Shown here: piece by piece, positions 1-11,465 of the stretch
Numbering within the stretch: position 1 is the first letter of the stretch
How the letters are laid out: every line of letters begins with the position of its first letter
Assembly (NCBI RefSeq): GCF_013449375.1
Contig: NZ_JACDRR010000005.1
Span: forward strand, 290,070-354,069
Reading direction: 5' to 3'
DNA from: Pectobacterium sp. CFBP8739
GTDB lineage: Bacteria; Pseudomonadota; Gammaproteobacteria; Enterobacterales; Enterobacteriaceae
Length of the DNA stretch: 64,000 nucleotides
Program-made: the position numbers and the translations under genes
Notes under the pieces: generated by a model
Told to the model about the DNA's origin: nothing
Database searches by the model: none
Seen by the model: the letters and a program-made list of their open reading frames with translations, nothing else

Positions 1-57
1 ATCGCTCGCGTTAAAGCCCGTAAAGCCGCGCAGGCATCGTCATATCAAGAGGAATAA
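1..57 (+). CDS. rsxC: Electron transport complex subunit RsxC/RnfC, C-terminal end only
   Basis: The frame open from base 1 encodes an Ala/Lys/Arg-rich tail ending in SSYQEE and stops with TAA at 55-57, directly abutting the rsxD start. RsxC is the large NADH-binding, iron-sulfur subunit of the Rsx/Rnf complex, and enterobacterial versions end in a long charged Ala/Lys-rich tail like this one. Identity rests on its position in front of rsxD; only 18 residues are in the window. Confidence 0.8.
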   Translation: MARVKARKAAQASSYQEE

Positions 58-1113
58 ATGGCTTTTAGAATTGCGAGTTCCCCGTTTACACATAATCAGC
101 AACGCACACAACGCATCATGCTGTTGGTCATTCTGGCCTGTCTACCTGGCATGCTGGCGCAGGTCTATTTCTTTGGCTACGGCAACCTGATTCAGGTCGG
201 ACTGGCGTCGGCCACCGCGCTCATCGCGGAGGGGGTGACACTGTCACTCAGAAAATTTGCCGTACGTACAACACTGGCGGACAACTCCGCACTATTGACT
301 GCCGTACTACTCGGCATCAGTCTGCCACCGCTTGCCCCATGGTGGATGATCGTCATCGCAACTGTCTTCGCCATCATTATCGCTAAACAACTGTACGGCG
401 GCTTAGGACAAAACCCCTTTAACCCTGCGATGATTGGCTATGTGGTGCTGCTGATCTCTTTCCCTGTTCAGATGACGAGCTGGCTTCCCCCTGTGCCGCT
501 GCAAACCATTCCCGTAGGTTTCCATGATGCACTCACCATCATTTTTACCGGATACACCCCCAGCGGACATACCATGCAGCAGTTAATGCACAACATCGAT
601 GGCATCAGCCAGGCTACGCCGTTGGACACATTTAAAACCGGTCTACGTGCAAGTCACACGCCACAGGTCATTCTGCAACAGCCGATGTTTGCATCATTGT
701 CGTCTGGCATTGGCTGGCAGTGGGTAAATATCGGTTTTCTCATCGGCGGGCTGTTTTTGCTGATGCGCGGTACCATTCGCTGGCATATTCCGGTCAGTTT
801 ACTGCTGTCGCTGATGTTCTGTGCTTCGCTAAGCTGGGTTATCGCACCGGAGAAATTCGCGCCGCCGATGCTGCATTTGCTGTCCGGCGCCACTATGCTC
901 GGTGCATTTTTCATTGCGACCGATCCCGTGACTGCCTCAACCACAAACCGTGGACGTCTGATCTTTGGCGCGCTAATTGGATTACTGGTTTGGTTGATTC
1001 GGACCTATGGTGGCTATCCAGACGGCGTCGCGTTTGCCGTTTTGCTGGCGAACATTACCGTGCCGCTGATCGACTATTACACCAAGCCACGCGCTTACGG
1101 CCACCGTCGCTGA
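58..1113 (+). CDS. rsxD: Electron transport complex subunit RsxD (RnfD)
   Basis: This 351-residue integral inner-membrane protein of the NqrB/RnfD family is a subunit of the ion-translocating Rsx complex, which in E. coli keeps SoxR reduced. Thr187 in the ATPL motif is the family's covalent FMN attachment site. Several hydrophobic segments are visible, the first near residues 20-60, and the C-terminal part carries the conserved [12 protein letters not shown] stretch around residue 279. GAGGA lies just before the ATG, overlapping the end of rsxC, so translation is probably coupled. The length matches E. coli RsxD (352). Confidence 0.96.
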   Translation: MAFRIASSPFTHNQQRTQRIMLLVILACLPGMLAQVYFFGYGNLIQVGLASATALIAEGVTLSLRKFAVRTTLADNSALLTAVLLGISLPPLAPWWMIVIATVFAIIIAKQLYGGLGQNPFNPAMIGYVVLLISFPVQMTSWLPPVPLQTIPVGFHDALTIIFTGYTPSGHTMQQLMHNIDGISQATPLDTFKTGLRASHTPQVILQQPMFASLSSGIGWQWVNIGFLIGGLFLLMRGTIRWHIPVSLLLSLMFCASLSWVIAPEKFAPPMLHLLSGATMLGAFFIATDPVTASTTNRGRLIFGALIGLLVWLIRTYGGYPDGVAFAVLLANITVPLIDYYTKPRAYGHRR

Positions 1114-1123
1114 GGGGACGTTC

Positions 1124-1753
1124 ATGATAACCACAATGCGTCGCCATGCGACAACACTGGCTCTGTTTGCCGCCTTCACTACCGCGGTCACTGCCATGGT
1201 AAACATGCTGACGGAACCCACGATCTCGCATCAGGCGATGCTACAGCAAAAAATGCTGTTGGATCAGGTGGTTCCTGCCGAATTATACAATAGTGATATG
1301 CAAAAAGAGTGTTACGTTGTCACTAACCCAGCATTAGGATCGTCAGCGCCGCACCGCGTGTTTATTGCCCGTCAAAACGGTGAAGCTGTTGCCGCCGCAC
1401 TGGAAAGTACCGCGCCGGATGGCTATTCTGGTGCTGTTCAGTTGCTGGTTGGTGCCGATTTTCATGGCAAGGTACTCGGCGTTCGTGTGACCGAGCATCA
1501 TGAAACGCCGGGATTGGGTGATAAAATCGAAGTACGCATCTCTGACTGGATCACCCGATTCAGCGGACAAACGGTGCAGAGCGCGCAAGATGCCCGTTGG
1601 GCAGTAAAGAAAGAAGGCGGAATGTTTGATCAATTTACCGGAGCCACCATTACGCCACGCGCCGTCATTAATAGCGTAAAACGGAGCGCCCTTTACCTGC
1701 AAACGCTGCCGTCACAAATCAACACGCTGCCCGCCTGTGGAGAGAACCAATGA
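1124..1753 (+). CDS. rsxG: Electron transport complex subunit RsxG (RnfG)
   Basis: This 209-residue subunit has one N-terminal membrane helix (about residues 9-28) and a periplasmic FMN-binding domain. The family's covalent FMN threonine is Thr175 in the TGAT motif. It passes electrons within the Rsx/Rnf complex. The start follows a strong GAGGGGACGTTC leader 10 bases after rsxD, and the last four bases overlap rsxE (ATGA), typical of a coupled operon. Confidence 0.96.
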   Translation: MITTMRRHATTLALFAAFTTAVTAMVNMLTEPTISHQAMLQQKMLLDQVVPAELYNSDMQKECYVVTNPALGSSAPHRVFIARQNGEAVAAALESTAPDGYSGAVQLLVGADFHGKVLGVRVTEHHETPGLGDKIEVRISDWITRFSGQTVQSAQDARWAVKKEGGMFDQFTGATITPRAVINSVKRSALYLQTLPSQINTLPACGENQ

Positions 1754-2457
1754 GCCAAACCAAAACACTTTTCGTTGAAGGGTTATGGAAGAACAACTCG
1801 GCACTGGTTCAATTGTTGGGTCTTTGTCCCCTGCTCGCCGTGTCATCAACCGCAACCAATGCCTTGGGACTCGGGCTAGCAACCACGCTGGTTCTTATCT
1901 GTACCAACATGGCCGTCTCTGCGCTACGCCGCTGGGTGCCAGCGGAAATCCGAATTCCCATTTACGTTATGATCATTGCCTCGGTGGTCAGCACCGTGCA
2001 GATGTTGATCAACGCCTATGCCTACGGTTTATATCAATCGCTGGGGATCTTTATTCCGCTGATCGTGACAAATTGTATCGTCATCGGCCGTGCAGAAGCG
2101 TTCGCTTCCAAGAATGCCGTCTTCCCCTCCGCTATTGACGGCCTGGCAATGGGGCTGGGAGCGACCAGCGCACTAGTGGTGCTCGGTTCGTTACGTGAAA
2201 TTCTGGGTAACGGCACGCTATTCGACGGCGCAGATTTGTTGCTGGGCAGTTGGGCCAAAGCGCTCCGCATCGAGGTGGTTCACCTTGACTCCCCGTTCCT
2301 GCTGGCCATGCTGCCACCGGGCGCGTTTATCGGTCTCGGGCTGTTGCTGGCTGCGAAATATTTGATCGATGAGAAAATGAAACAACGCCGGGCCCGTGCT
2401 GCTATCACCGAAGGGAAAACGGCGCCAGCAACCGGCACCGTAGGGGAATCGCTGTGA
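1750..2457 (+). CDS. rsxE: Electron transport complex subunit RsxE (RnfE)
   Basis: This 235-residue, multi-spanning inner-membrane protein of the NqrD/RnfE family is one of two related membrane subunits of the complex, the other being RsxA. It carries the conserved stretch [17 protein letters not shown] around residues 101-117, whose cysteine belongs to the family's membrane Cys motif. The gene overlaps rsxG by four bases at its start and nth by four bases at its end, so the whole cluster is probably read as one message. The C-terminal tail is Ala/Thr rich and variable. Confidence 0.96.
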   Translation: MSQTKTLFVEGLWKNNSALVQLLGLCPLLAVSSTATNALGLGLATTLVLICTNMAVSALRRWVPAEIRIPIYVMIIASVVSTVQMLINAYAYGLYQSLGIFIPLIVTNCIVIGRAEAFASKNAVFPSAIDGLAMGLGATSALVVLGSLREILGNGTLFDGADLLLGSWAKALRIEVVHLDSPFLLAMLPPGAFIGLGLLLAAKYLIDEKMKQRRARAAITEGKTAPATGTVGESL

Positions 2458-3089
2458 ACAAAGCCAAACGGATCGAGATTTTAACGCGATTGCGTGCCAA
2501 CAATCCCCATCCCACAACAGAGTTAAATTTCAGCACACCGTTTGAGCTGCTCATCGCCGTTCTACTTTCTGCGCAGGCAACCGATGTCAGCGTCAACAAA
2601 GCAACGGCAAAACTCTATCCTGTCGCGAATACGCCGGAAGCCCTGCTCGAACTCGGCGTAGACGGCGTGAAAGAGTACATCAAGACCATCGGTCTGTTTA
2701 ATAGCAAAGCAGAAAACGTCATCAAGACCTGCCGTTTGCTGTTGGAAAAGCATCAGGGACAGGTTCCTGAAGATCGTGCGGCGCTGGAAGCCTTACCCGG
2801 CGTAGGACGAAAAACGGCAAACGTCGTCCTGAATACCGCGTTTGGCTGGCCGACGATTGCCGTTGATACCCACATTTTCCGCGTCAGCAACCGTACAGGA
2901 TTTGCGCCGGGTAAAAATGTTGAGCAGGTAGAGGAAAAACTGCTGAAAGTCGTTCCGGCAGAATTTAAAGTCGACTGTCATCACTGGTTAATCCTGCATG
3001 GTCGTTACACCTGTATCGCACGCAAACCACGCTGTGGTTCCTGCCTGATTGAAGATTTGTGCGAATTTGGTGAGAAGATCGACGCCTAA
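2454..3089 (+). CDS. nth: Endonuclease III (DNA glycosylase/AP lyase)
   Basis: Nth removes oxidised pyrimidines and cleaves abasic sites in base-excision repair. The 211-residue protein has the helix-hairpin-helix [13 protein letters not shown] with catalytic Lys120, the catalytic Asp in the AVDTHIF segment, and the [4Fe-4S] cluster C-X6-C-X2-C-X5-C near residues 187-203. The start is GTG, inside the rsxE stop (GTGA), which gives exactly the E. coli length. Linkage to rsxABCDGE is the usual enterobacterial arrangement. Confidence 0.98.
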   Translation: MNKAKRIEILTRLRANNPHPTTELNFSTPFELLIAVLLSAQATDVSVNKATAKLYPVANTPEALLELGVDGVKEYIKTIGLFNSKAENVIKTCRLLLEKHQGQVPEDRAALEALPGVGRKTANVVLNTAFGWPTIAVDTHIFRVSNRTGFAPGKNVEQVEEKLLKVVPAEFKVDCHHWLILHGRYTCIARKPRCGSCLIEDLCEFGEKIDA

Positions 3090-3746
3090 TCGATTCGGGG
3101 CTGATAGAGCGCTACTCACCAGCCCGATAATCCCACCTTGGCTTATCCCTGACTTTCTTTCTAACAGAATGCGTGACGCGATCCCTGCCCCCCACACTCC
3201 AGATCCTCACAACCTTTTCTGGCACCTTCGCGCGTAAAATGGCTGTATAAAAATACACATAACCACTATTTAAGGCTAATAAGTTATTTTTAATAGAAAA
3301 TTTAGTGATTGAAAGTCACTTTGCGTGATTATATCAACAATCATCTTACTGGGTGTATTTGATCGATTTTTATACTCACTGCATATTTAATGATATGCAA
3401 AAGATTAACCCATATATTCATTCATAGTTAATGATATTAACTTAGTTTTAATTAAAAGGCAGATTATATCCCTTTTTAAAAAAATAAATATGACAAAGCA
3501 AGATAATCATTCGACGCGAAAGCAAGATATGAAATTAAACTCTGCATAACATTTGATTTATAGTTTTATCCGACCACCAAACCCACTTGTAACAAAACAT
3601 GTCAAATAGCTTGTCTGTCCGTAAAATAACGTCAATATAACGCCGTTTTTCCTCCCCATAACAATGAAAAGAGGTTGCAGTTTCACTGCCTCACTCTTGT
3701 TATTTTCTCGTTAAAAAAAACGAGATATGTAAAATCAGAGGTCTTT
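3090..3746. other. AT-rich intergenic region before dtpA
   Basis: No convincing gene is seen. A loose inverted repeat (GGGCTG...CAGCCC, about 3097-3125) follows nth but has no T-tract. From about 3240 the DNA becomes strongly AT-rich and contains two small palindromes (3380-3399 and 3426-3442). A TTGTAAC element near 3588-3594 resembles an OmpR half-site; E. coli dtpA (tppB) is OmpR-dependent, so a regulatory role is plausible but only inferred. Confidence 0.6.
3380..3442. promoter_or_regulatory. Pair of palindromes sharing TTAATGATAT, upstream of dtpA
   Basis: TGCATAT-TTAATG-ATATGCA (3380-3399) is a 7-bp inverted repeat, and AGTTAATGATATTAACT (3426-3442) is a perfect 17-bp palindrome with an odd centre. 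Both contain TTAATGATAT and lie about 47 bp apart, roughly 300-370 bp before dtpA. They could bind a dimeric regulator or be chance in AT-rich DNA. Confidence 0.35.
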
Positions 3747-5267
3747 GTGTCAACAGCAAATAACAACAGCGAATCCACCGAAAGCGTCAGCATGAACGCA
3801 TTCAAACAACCAAAAGCGTTTTATCTCATCTTTAGCATTGAGCTGTGGGAGCGTTTTGGTTACTACGGCCTGCAAGGCATCATGGCCGTTTATCTGGTCA
3901 AAATGCTGGGCATGTCCGAAACCGACTCCATCACCCTCTTCTCCTCGTTCAGCGCGCTGGTATACGGTTTTGTCGCTATCGGTGGCTGGCTGGGTGATAA
4001 AGTCCTCGGCACCAAACGCGTGATCGTGCTGGGTGCTATCGTGCTGGCGCTTGGTTACACCATGATTGCCTATTCCGGCCACAGTGTGGCGTGGGTTTAT
4101 ATCGGTATGGCAACCATTGCCGTCGGTAACGGTTTGTTTAAAGCCAACCCATCGGCCCTGCTGTCGACCTGCTACGCGAAGGACGATCCCCGTCTGGATG
4201 GCGCCTTCACCATGTACTACATGTCGGTGAACATCGGTTCCTTCTTCTCTATGCTGGCGACACCGGTACTGGCCGCACACTATGGCTGGAGTGTCGCCTT
4301 CTCCCTGAGCGTGATCGGGATGATCCTGACGCTGGTTAACTTTATGTTCTGCCGTAAGTGGGTTAGCACACAAGGTTCTCAGCCAGATTTCCAACCAATC
4401 AACCTGAAAAAACTGGTCATTACCCTCGCGGGTATCGTGGTGCTGGTCGCACTTTCCACCTGGCTACTGCACAATCAGAGCGTTGCTCGTTGGATTCTGA
4501 CCATTATTTCAGTCGCCGTTGTCGCCATATTCATTAAAGAGATGCTGGCGGTAAGCGGTGCAGAACGTCGGAAAATGATCGTCGCGCTGCTGCTGATGCT
4601 GGAAGCTGTCGTCTTCTTTGTGTTGTACAACCAGATGCCGACCTCACTGAATTTCTTTGCGATTCGCAACGTTGAGCACGCCATTTTAGGTTTTTCCTTT
4701 GAGCCGGAGCAGTATCAGGCGCTCAACCCGTTCTGGATCATGGTTGCCAGCCCGATTCTGGCTGCGGTTTATAACAAAATGGGCGATCAACTGCCGATGG
4801 CGCACAAGTTTGCAATGGGTATGGTGCTGTGTTCCGGTGCGTTCCTGGTGCTGCCGTGGGGCGCCAGCATGGCAAACGAACAGGGTATCGTGTCCGTCAA
4901 CTGGCTGATCCTCTGCTATGGCCTGCAAAGTATCGGGGAATTAATGATTTCCGGTCTGGGTCTGGCGATGGTCGCACAACTGGTACCACAGCGTTTGATG
5001 GGTTTCATCATGGGTGCCTGGTTCCTAACATCGGCTGGTGCCGCCATTATCGCGGGCTACGTCGCTAACATGATGGCCGTGCCTGAGAACGTCGTAGACC
5101 CGCATGTATCCCTTGACGTTTACAGCAATGTTTTCCTGCAGATTGGTATCGTAACAGGCATCATCGCCGTTCTGATGCTGCTGACCGCGCCGAAACTGAC
5201 GCGCATGACGCAGGATATCGCCGCCGACGTTCCTGCGGACGCCGCCACAACAACCGCATCCGCCTGA
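3747..5267 (+). CDS. dtpA: Dipeptide/tripeptide:proton symporter DtpA
   Basis: DtpA is a proton-dependent oligopeptide transporter of the POT/PTR family in the inner membrane, taking up di- and tripeptides. The 506-residue product contains the family motif [10 protein letters not shown] (residues 32-41), the second PTR signature around [13 protein letters not shown], and about 14 hydrophobic segments. I chose GTG at 3747, preceded by AGAGG, because it gives an N-terminus (VSTANN...) that aligns with E. coli DtpA; the frame is open further upstream but is not homologous there. A hairpin terminator follows. In E. coli gstA, pdxY and tyrS come next; here cysB does, convergently. Confidence 0.95.
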   Translation: MSTANNNSESTESVSMNAFKQPKAFYLIFSIELWERFGYYGLQGIMAVYLVKMLGMSETDSITLFSSFSALVYGFVAIGGWLGDKVLGTKRVIVLGAIVLALGYTMIAYSGHSVAWVYIGMATIAVGNGLFKANPSALLSTCYAKDDPRLDGAFTMYYMSVNIGSFFSMLATPVLAAHYGWSVAFSLSVIGMILTLVNFMFCRKWVSTQGSQPDFQPINLKKLVITLAGIVVLVALSTWLLHNQSVARWILTIISVAVVAIFIKEMLAVSGAERRKMIVALLLMLEAVVFFVLYNQMPTSLNFFAIRNVEHAILGFSFEPEQYQALNPFWIMVASPILAAVYNKMGDQLPMAHKFAMGMVLCSGAFLVLPWGASMANEQGIVSVNWLILCYGLQSIGELMISGLGLAMVAQLVPQRLMGFIMGAWFLTSAGAAIIAGYVANMMAVPENVVDPHVSLDVYSNVFLQIGIVTGIIAVLMLLTAPKLTRMTQDIAADVPADAATTTASA

Positions 5268-5284
5268 TAGCCAGCCTGAACTTC

Positions 5285-5349
5285 TCACGCCGATGTGTGA
5301 GGCGTGAAGCGTTTGAATGATAAAAAGCCAGACACTGTCTGGCTTTTTT
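5285..5349 (+). terminator. Double hairpin terminator after dtpA
   Basis: A 7-bp stem TCACGCC/GGCGTGA (5285-5307) is followed by an A-rich/T-rich hairpin with stem AAAAAGCCAGACA/TGTCTGGCTTTTTT (5322-5349). The second has the form of a bidirectional rho-independent terminator serving the convergent dtpA and cysB. Confidence 0.85.
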
Positions 5350-5376
5350 ACGTTGGTGATCCGTCCTGGATGGCGT

Positions 5377-6730
<1,354 letters not shown>

Positions 6731-9328
6731 TTACTTCTTTCCTTCAACCCATTTGCCATCAATGTAAAACGCTGACCAACCTGTTGCCTTGCCATCTTTT
6801 TCTGACGAGACATATTGCTGTTTGGTCTTACGGCTGAAACGCACCTGCGTCTTATTGCCGTCTTTATCAACCGCTGGTGCTTCCGCCAAATAGCGCAGCT
6901 TTTCCGGCAAACGATCTTTGAAGCGCACCAATTCTTCTACCAGTGGTGCTCGCGTTTCACGCGATTTCGGGAACGTATTCGCTGCAAGGAAAACGCCTGC
7001 CGCGCCGTCACGCAGGACGAAATAGGCGTCGGACTTCTCACAGGGCAACTCAGGCAACGGCACCGGATCTTCCTTCGGCGGCGCAACTTCGCCATTGCGC
7101 AGGATCTTACGTGTATTTCCACAGCTCTCGTTGGTACACGCCATGTATTTACCGAAGCGTCCCATTTTGAGATGCATCTCGGAACCACACTTCTCGCACT
7201 CAACAATTGGGCCATCATAGCCTTTGATGCGGAACTCACCAGTTTCGATCTCATACCCGTCACAGGCTGGATTATTACCACAAACGTGCAGCTTACGCTG
7301 ATTATCAATCAGGTAGCTGTCCATCGCCGTACCACATTTTTCACAGCGGCGACGGGCGCGCAGCGCGTTGGTTTCAGCATCATCGCCTTCCAACACATTC
7401 AGCACTTCGTTTTCTGGGATCAGGTTGATCGTAGTTTTGCAGCGCTCTTTCGGCGACAGGGCGTAACCGGAGCAGCCCAGGAACACTCCCGTGCTGGCGG
7501 TACGAATCCCCATTTGGCGGGAACAGGTTGGGCAGTCAATGCTGGTCAACACCATCGCATTAGGGCGCATGCCGCCTTCTTCCGGATCCTGTTCCGCCTT
7601 TTCCAACTGCTGACTGAATTCATTGAAAAACTCATCCAGCACGGCTTTCCATTCCGCCTGATTATTGGCAACCTGATCGAGACGACTTTCCATCCGCGCG
7701 GTGAAATCGTAATTCATCAATTCGCGGAAGTTTTCTTCCAATCGATCGGTAACGATTTCGCCCATCTTCTCGGCGTAGAAACGACGGTTCTCTACTCGAA
7801 CGTAGCCGCGATCCTGAATGGTTGAGATAATAGATGCGTAGGTAGACGGACGGCCAATGCCGCGTTTCTCCAGTTCTTTAACCAGTGAGGCATCGCTGTA
7901 ACGTGCCGGTGGCTTAGTGAAGTGTTGCCCTGGCAGCAACTTCTGCAGCGTCAGCGCCTCGCCCACCGCCACGGTTGGCAACGTGCGATCTTCATCATTT
8001 TTACGCAACGCCGGCATGACTTTCGTCCAACCATCGAAACGCAGCGTACGGCCTTTCGCACGCAGTTGATAATCTGCGGCTTCCACGATTAACGTGGTGG
8101 AATCGTATTGCGCAGGCGTCATTTGACAAGCGACGAACTGGCGCCAGATCAGCTGATACAGCTTCTGTGCATCGGCTTCCATATCTTTCAGGCTATCGGC
8201 CAGCACACCTACATCGGAAGGACGAATCGCTTCGTGCGCTTCCTGAGAGTTTTCTTTGCTACTGTAAAGGTTCGCAGATTCTGGCAGATAACGTTTGCCG
8301 AACTCGTCGCCAATATAGTCACGCACCATCGTCAAGGCATCCTGACTGAGGTTCGTTGAGTCGGTACGCATGTAAGTAATGTAGCCCGCCTCATACAGAC
8401 GCTGTGCCATCATCATGGTTTTTTTCACGCCAAAACCAAGACGTGTACTGGCAGCCTGTTGCAGCGTAGAGGTGATGAATGGCGCGCTCGGCTTACTGCT
8501 GGTCGGCTTATCTTCACGATCGGCCACCTTATAGCGGGCGTTTTCAAGCAGGCTAACCGCGGCCTGTGTTTGCGCTTTATTAACGGGCTTAAACGGTTTG
8601 CCGTTATGGTGCGTCACCTGCATTTGCAGTTGAATATCGCTGCCGGCCAGCAAATCGGCGTGCAGTTCCCAATATTCTTCCGGCACGAATGCTTTAATTT
8701 CGCGTTCGCGATCGACAATCAGGCGCACGGCAACCGACTGTACACGCCCAGCGGACAAGCCGCGGGCGATTTTTTTCCACAGTAGCGGGGATACCATGTA
8801 ACCCACCACGCGATCCATAAACCGACGCGCCTGCTGTGCATTAACGCGGTCAATATTCAAGGTGTCTGGCTTTTCAAATGCCTGTTTAATGGCATTTTTC
8901 GTGATTTCATTAAACACCACGCGGCTGAAACGCGCATCTTCACCACCAATGATTTCCCGCAGGTGCCAGGCAATGGCTTCCCCTTCGCGGTCAAGGTCGG
9001 TTGCGAGATAGATGTGGTCAGCATTTTCCGCCAACGTTTTTAATTCGGAGACGACCTTCTCCTTACCCGGCAGTATTTCGTAGTTGGCTTTCCAGCCATG
9101 ATAAGGGTCGACGCCCATACGATTAACCAGCGCAGATTTTTCATCCTTTTTGACTTTCTTTTTCGTTTTATCTTTAGTCGTTGAGTCCGCGCTCTTTTTA
9201 ACTGAGCCACTCGTCGGCAGATCGCGCACATGACCAACGCTGGACTTCACCACGTAGTCATTGCCTAAATACTTGTTGATCGTTTTGGCTTTTGCCGGGG
9301 ACTCGACGATAACGAGAGCTTTACCCAT
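6731..9328 (-). CDS. topA: DNA topoisomerase I (type IA, omega protein)
   Basis: TopA relaxes negative supercoils. The 865-residue protein (same as E. coli) starts [17 protein letters not shown] with a Toprim domain carrying the catalytic Glu near residue 9 and the DLDREGE motif. The active-site tyrosine is Tyr319 in [11 protein letters not shown]. Three C-terminal Cys4 zinc ribbons follow (CPTC...C, CEKC...C, CEKC...C, about residues 599-740), then zinc-free ribbon domains. The frame is open 29 codons further upstream, but the ATG at 9328, preceded by CAGCAGGT, matches the family start. Confidence 0.98.
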   Translation of the reverse strand: MGKALVIVESPAKAKTINKYLGNDYVVKSSVGHVRDLPTSGSVKKSADSTTKDKTKKKVKKDEKSALVNRMGVDPYHGWKANYEILPGKEKVVSELKTLAENADHIYLATDLDREGEAIAWHLREIIGGEDARFSRVVFNEITKNAIKQAFEKPDTLNIDRVNAQQARRFMDRVVGYMVSPLLWKKIARGLSAGRVQSVAVRLIVDREREIKAFVPEEYWELHADLLAGSDIQLQMQVTHHNGKPFKPVNKAQTQAAVSLLENARYKVADREDKPTSSKPSAPFITSTLQQAASTRLGFGVKKTMMMAQRLYEAGYITYMRTDSTNLSQDALTMVRDYIGDEFGKRYLPESANLYSSKENSQEAHEAIRPSDVGVLADSLKDMEADAQKLYQLIWRQFVACQMTPAQYDSTTLIVEAADYQLRAKGRTLRFDGWTKVMPALRKNDEDRTLPTVAVGEALTLQKLLPGQHFTKPPARYSDASLVKELEKRGIGRPSTYASIISTIQDRGYVRVENRRFYAEKMGEIVTDRLEENFRELMNYDFTARMESRLDQVANNQAEWKAVLDEFFNEFSQQLEKAEQDPEEGGMRPNAMVLTSIDCPTCSRQMGIRTASTGVFLGCSGYALSPKERCKTTINLIPENEVLNVLEGDDAETNALRARRRCEKCGTAMDSYLIDNQRKLHVCGNNPACDGYEIETGEFRIKGYDGPIVECEKCGSEMHLKMGRFGKYMACTNESCGNTRKILRNGEVAPPKEDPVPLPELPCEKSDAYFVLRDGAAGVFLAANTFPKSRETRAPLVEELVRFKDRLPEKLRYLAEAPAVDKDGNKTQVRFSRKTKQQYVSSEKDGKATGWSAFYIDGKWVEGKK

Positions 9329-9718
9329 ATGTACTATTACCTGCTGAATTCTTCTGAAAATCAGATATTTTTCGGGGCATCCAGAGCGGATTCTACTGAC
9401 TGCGCAAAATCCCACACTCTACCTGATAAATGCTGTCACGCAACCTAATTAGCGTGGAAATCCGGTTTTATCCACATCCTGCCACACTGAATATCGGCAG
9501 GTAAGCCCCTAAAATGTAGCCCATTTGCATCATAATCTACGCTTTACGCTGAAACCGTATCGCAGTACCCTTTCTTTTTATGCAGCCTTTGAAATAATCC
9601 GACGGAGGGATGGCGTTGCTGCGTTGGTTTTCGAAACAGCATTGTTTATGTTGTTTATATGATTGTTCATATAATGCGATACGCCCTTTTTTCAAGGGTG
9701 AGTACAGGAGTAAAAATC
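9329..9718. other. Divergent promoter region topA/yciN
   Basis: About 390 bp lie between two divergent genes, with no coding content recognised. A candidate -10 element TATAAT (9670-9675) precedes yciN, but I see no matching -35 at normal spacing. topA in E. coli has several supercoiling-sensitive promoters; the equivalents cannot be assigned here by eye. Confidence 0.5.
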
Positions 9719-9988
9719 ATGTCACCTGAATATCAAGTTAACGAAGAAAAGCGTCCTATCGACCGCCAGAGCTTATTAGTTGAAGCCAATGACATCATTA
9801 AACAGCACGATGATTATTTGCATGGCATGGTCGCAGATAGCGTAGAACAAAAAAACGGCGTGCTGGTTTTTCGCGGTGAGTTTTTTCTCGATGAGAATGG
9901 AATGCCAACCTTAAAAAGCACCGCGGTATTTAACATGTTCAAGCATCTTGCGCATGTTTTGTCCGAGAAATATGACCTGATCGATTAA
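9719..9988 (+). CDS. yciN: YciN family protein of unknown function
   Basis: This small soluble protein of 89 residues has the highly conserved C-terminal block [19 protein letters not shown], shared with E. coli YciN (83 residues); the biochemical role is not established. The start at 9719 follows AGGAG at good spacing and gives MSPEYQ; the open frame extends 20 codons upstream but lacks a ribosome-binding site. It stands alone, divergent from topA and followed by a terminator. Confidence 0.9.
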   Translation: MSPEYQVNEEKRPIDRQSLLVEANDIIKQHDDYLHGMVADSVEQKNGVLVFRGEFFLDENGMPTLKSTAVFNMFKHLAHVLSEKYDLID

Positions 9989-10010
9989 ATAGCATGATGG
10001 ATTAAATGCA

Positions 10011-10034
10011 AATGCCCGCACATTCGCGGGCATT
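10011..10034. terminator. Hairpin between convergent yciN and sohB
   Basis: AATGCCCGC-ACATTC-GCGGGCATT is a 9-bp perfect stem followed by AATTTG on the plus strand. On the minus strand it is followed by TGCATTTAAT. It probably terminates both convergent genes. Confidence 0.75.
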
Positions 10035-10062
10035 AATTTGTGCAAACCACTACGCTGAGCGA

Positions 10063-11109
10063 TTACAGCAAAGGCTTTGAACCCCGTTGCCACCAACGCA
10101 GCATCAGTCGTTCTGCGGTATCGCCTGCGCTGCCCGTCAGACGATCCAACAAACGTTTACGACGCGTGTAGCGAACACTTAACACTTCATGGCTAGCCAT
10201 TTCAGCAATCAACAGGTCGTCACTGGTGCCGATGGCATCAATCAACCCCAGATCTTTCGCCTGCGTGCCAAACCAATGCTCTCCCGTCGCCACCGCATCA
10301 ATATCTAGCGAGGGGCGCATCTGCTGCACAAAATCCTTGAACAGCGTATGCGTGACATTCAGATCTTCGCGGAATTTCTCACGGCCTTGTTCGGTATTTT
10401 CACCAAACAACGTCAAGGTACGCTTGAACTCACCGGCGGTGTGCAGCTCAACATCAATGTCTTTGTTTTTCAGCAAACGGTGGAAATTGGGAATCTGCGC
10501 CACGACGCCAATCGACCCCACAATCGCAAACGGCGCCGCGACGATGCGGTCAGCCACACAGGCCATCATATAGCCACCGCTGGCGGCCACTTTATCCACC
10601 GCAACGGTCAAACGCACACCGCCTTGACGTAAACGTTGTAACTGCGAGGCCGCCAGCCCATAGCCGTGTACGACACCGCCGGGGCTTTCGAGGCGTAACA
10701 ACACTTCATCTTTTGGCTTCGCCACCGCCAGCACAGCAGAGATCTCTTCACGCAACGAGCTCACTTCACCGGCATCCATACTGCCATTGAAATCAAGCAC
10801 GTACAGGCACGGTTTTACACTTTTTTCCTCGCCACGTTTGGCGCGCTGCTTATCTTGCTTCGCCGTTTCTTTTTCTTTCTTCTTTTCTTGTTTCGATAAC
10901 AGCTTCAGCTCGGTGTCGCTCATACAGGCCGTCTGCATTTCGCGTTGCATTTCCTGATATTGTTCGCCTAGGTTCATCACCTGCAACTCACCTTTATGCT
11001 GGCGCTTACGTTGCGTCATTCCAAATGCCAGAACGACTAACGCACCAATAGCCACCACGATAGTGAGTACCTTAGCCAGGAATAAACCGTACAGAGAAAG
11101 TAATTCCAC
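10063..11109 (-). CDS. sohB: Probable inner-membrane protease SohB (peptidase S49)
   Basis: SohB is a signal-peptide-peptidase-like S49 protease anchored in the inner membrane; it was found in E. coli as a multicopy suppressor of degP. It has an N-terminal membrane helix (residues 8-32), a highly charged Lys/Glu-rich linker (about residues 70-95), then the S49 domain with nucleophile Ser177 in AASGGY and general base Lys229 in EFKRTLT. I chose GTG at 11109, with GAGGA upstream, because VELLSLYGLF aligns with the E. coli start MELLSEYGLF and gives 348 residues against 349. Confidence 0.93.
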   Translation of the reverse strand: MELLSLYGLFLAKVLTIVVAIGALVVLAFGMTQRKRQHKGELQVMNLGEQYQEMQREMQTACMSDTELKLLSKQEKKKEKETAKQDKQRAKRGEEKSVKPCLYVLDFNGSMDAGEVSSLREEISAVLAVAKPKDEVLLRLESPGGVVHGYGLAASQLQRLRQGGVRLTVAVDKVAASGGYMMACVADRIVAAPFAIVGSIGVVAQIPNFHRLLKNKDIDVELHTAGEFKRTLTLFGENTEQGREKFREDLNVTHTLFKDFVQQMRPSLDIDAVATGEHWFGTQAKDLGLIDAIGTSDDLLIAEMASHEVLSVRYTRRKRLLDRLTGSAGDTAERLMLRWWQRGSKPLL

Positions 11110-11465
11110 AAACACCGTCCTCATTGACTGCGTATTAATTAATGTTGGTTTACTCACCAACCATGGCGTTGACGTCGAGCGCCATTCCTTCTTATAACCT
11201 AACTGATGGCACGCAATATGGCGATGTTATTCCTGCGTTTTTTATGCCTATTGCTGCTTTTTACAACAGCACAGGGATAAATCGAGGCAGTCTCATTGAA
11301 AACAGACGACATTTGAGGCATAACACCCTCATTCACCCTGCCCGGATGCGCCGTTATCTGGCATTCCGAGCGGTACGGCCCGATATATTTCGTCGTGCCG
11401 ATACACAATGGCAGGTCTATTATCTGAAGCGTGGCGGTTTGACGCCACGGCAAGAGGAATTCATT
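11110..11465. other. Divergent region sohB/yciK
   Basis: These 356 bp have no supported gene. The yciK frame stays open through most of it, but the encoded residues have no family resemblance and no ribosome-binding site precedes the upstream starts. A strong 7-bp hairpin CGTGGCG-GTTTGA-CGCCACG (11430-11449) sits one base before the yciK Shine-Dalgarno sequence. Confidence 0.6.

Noticed and set aside
3750-4394. 214-codon minus-strand open frame opposite dtpA
   Set aside because: The product is His/Gln-rich low-complexity sequence, typical of antisense to a membrane-protein gene; no independent evidence.
6815-7825. 336-codon plus-strand open frame opposite topA
   Set aside because: It lies wholly within topA on the other strand, has no ribosome-binding site or family motif, and arises from the GC bias of the real gene.
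11142-11465. Possible 108-residue N-terminal extension of YciK
   Set aside because: The SDR fold starts right after the GTG at 11466, which has an excellent Shine-Dalgarno; the extension has no family resemblance.
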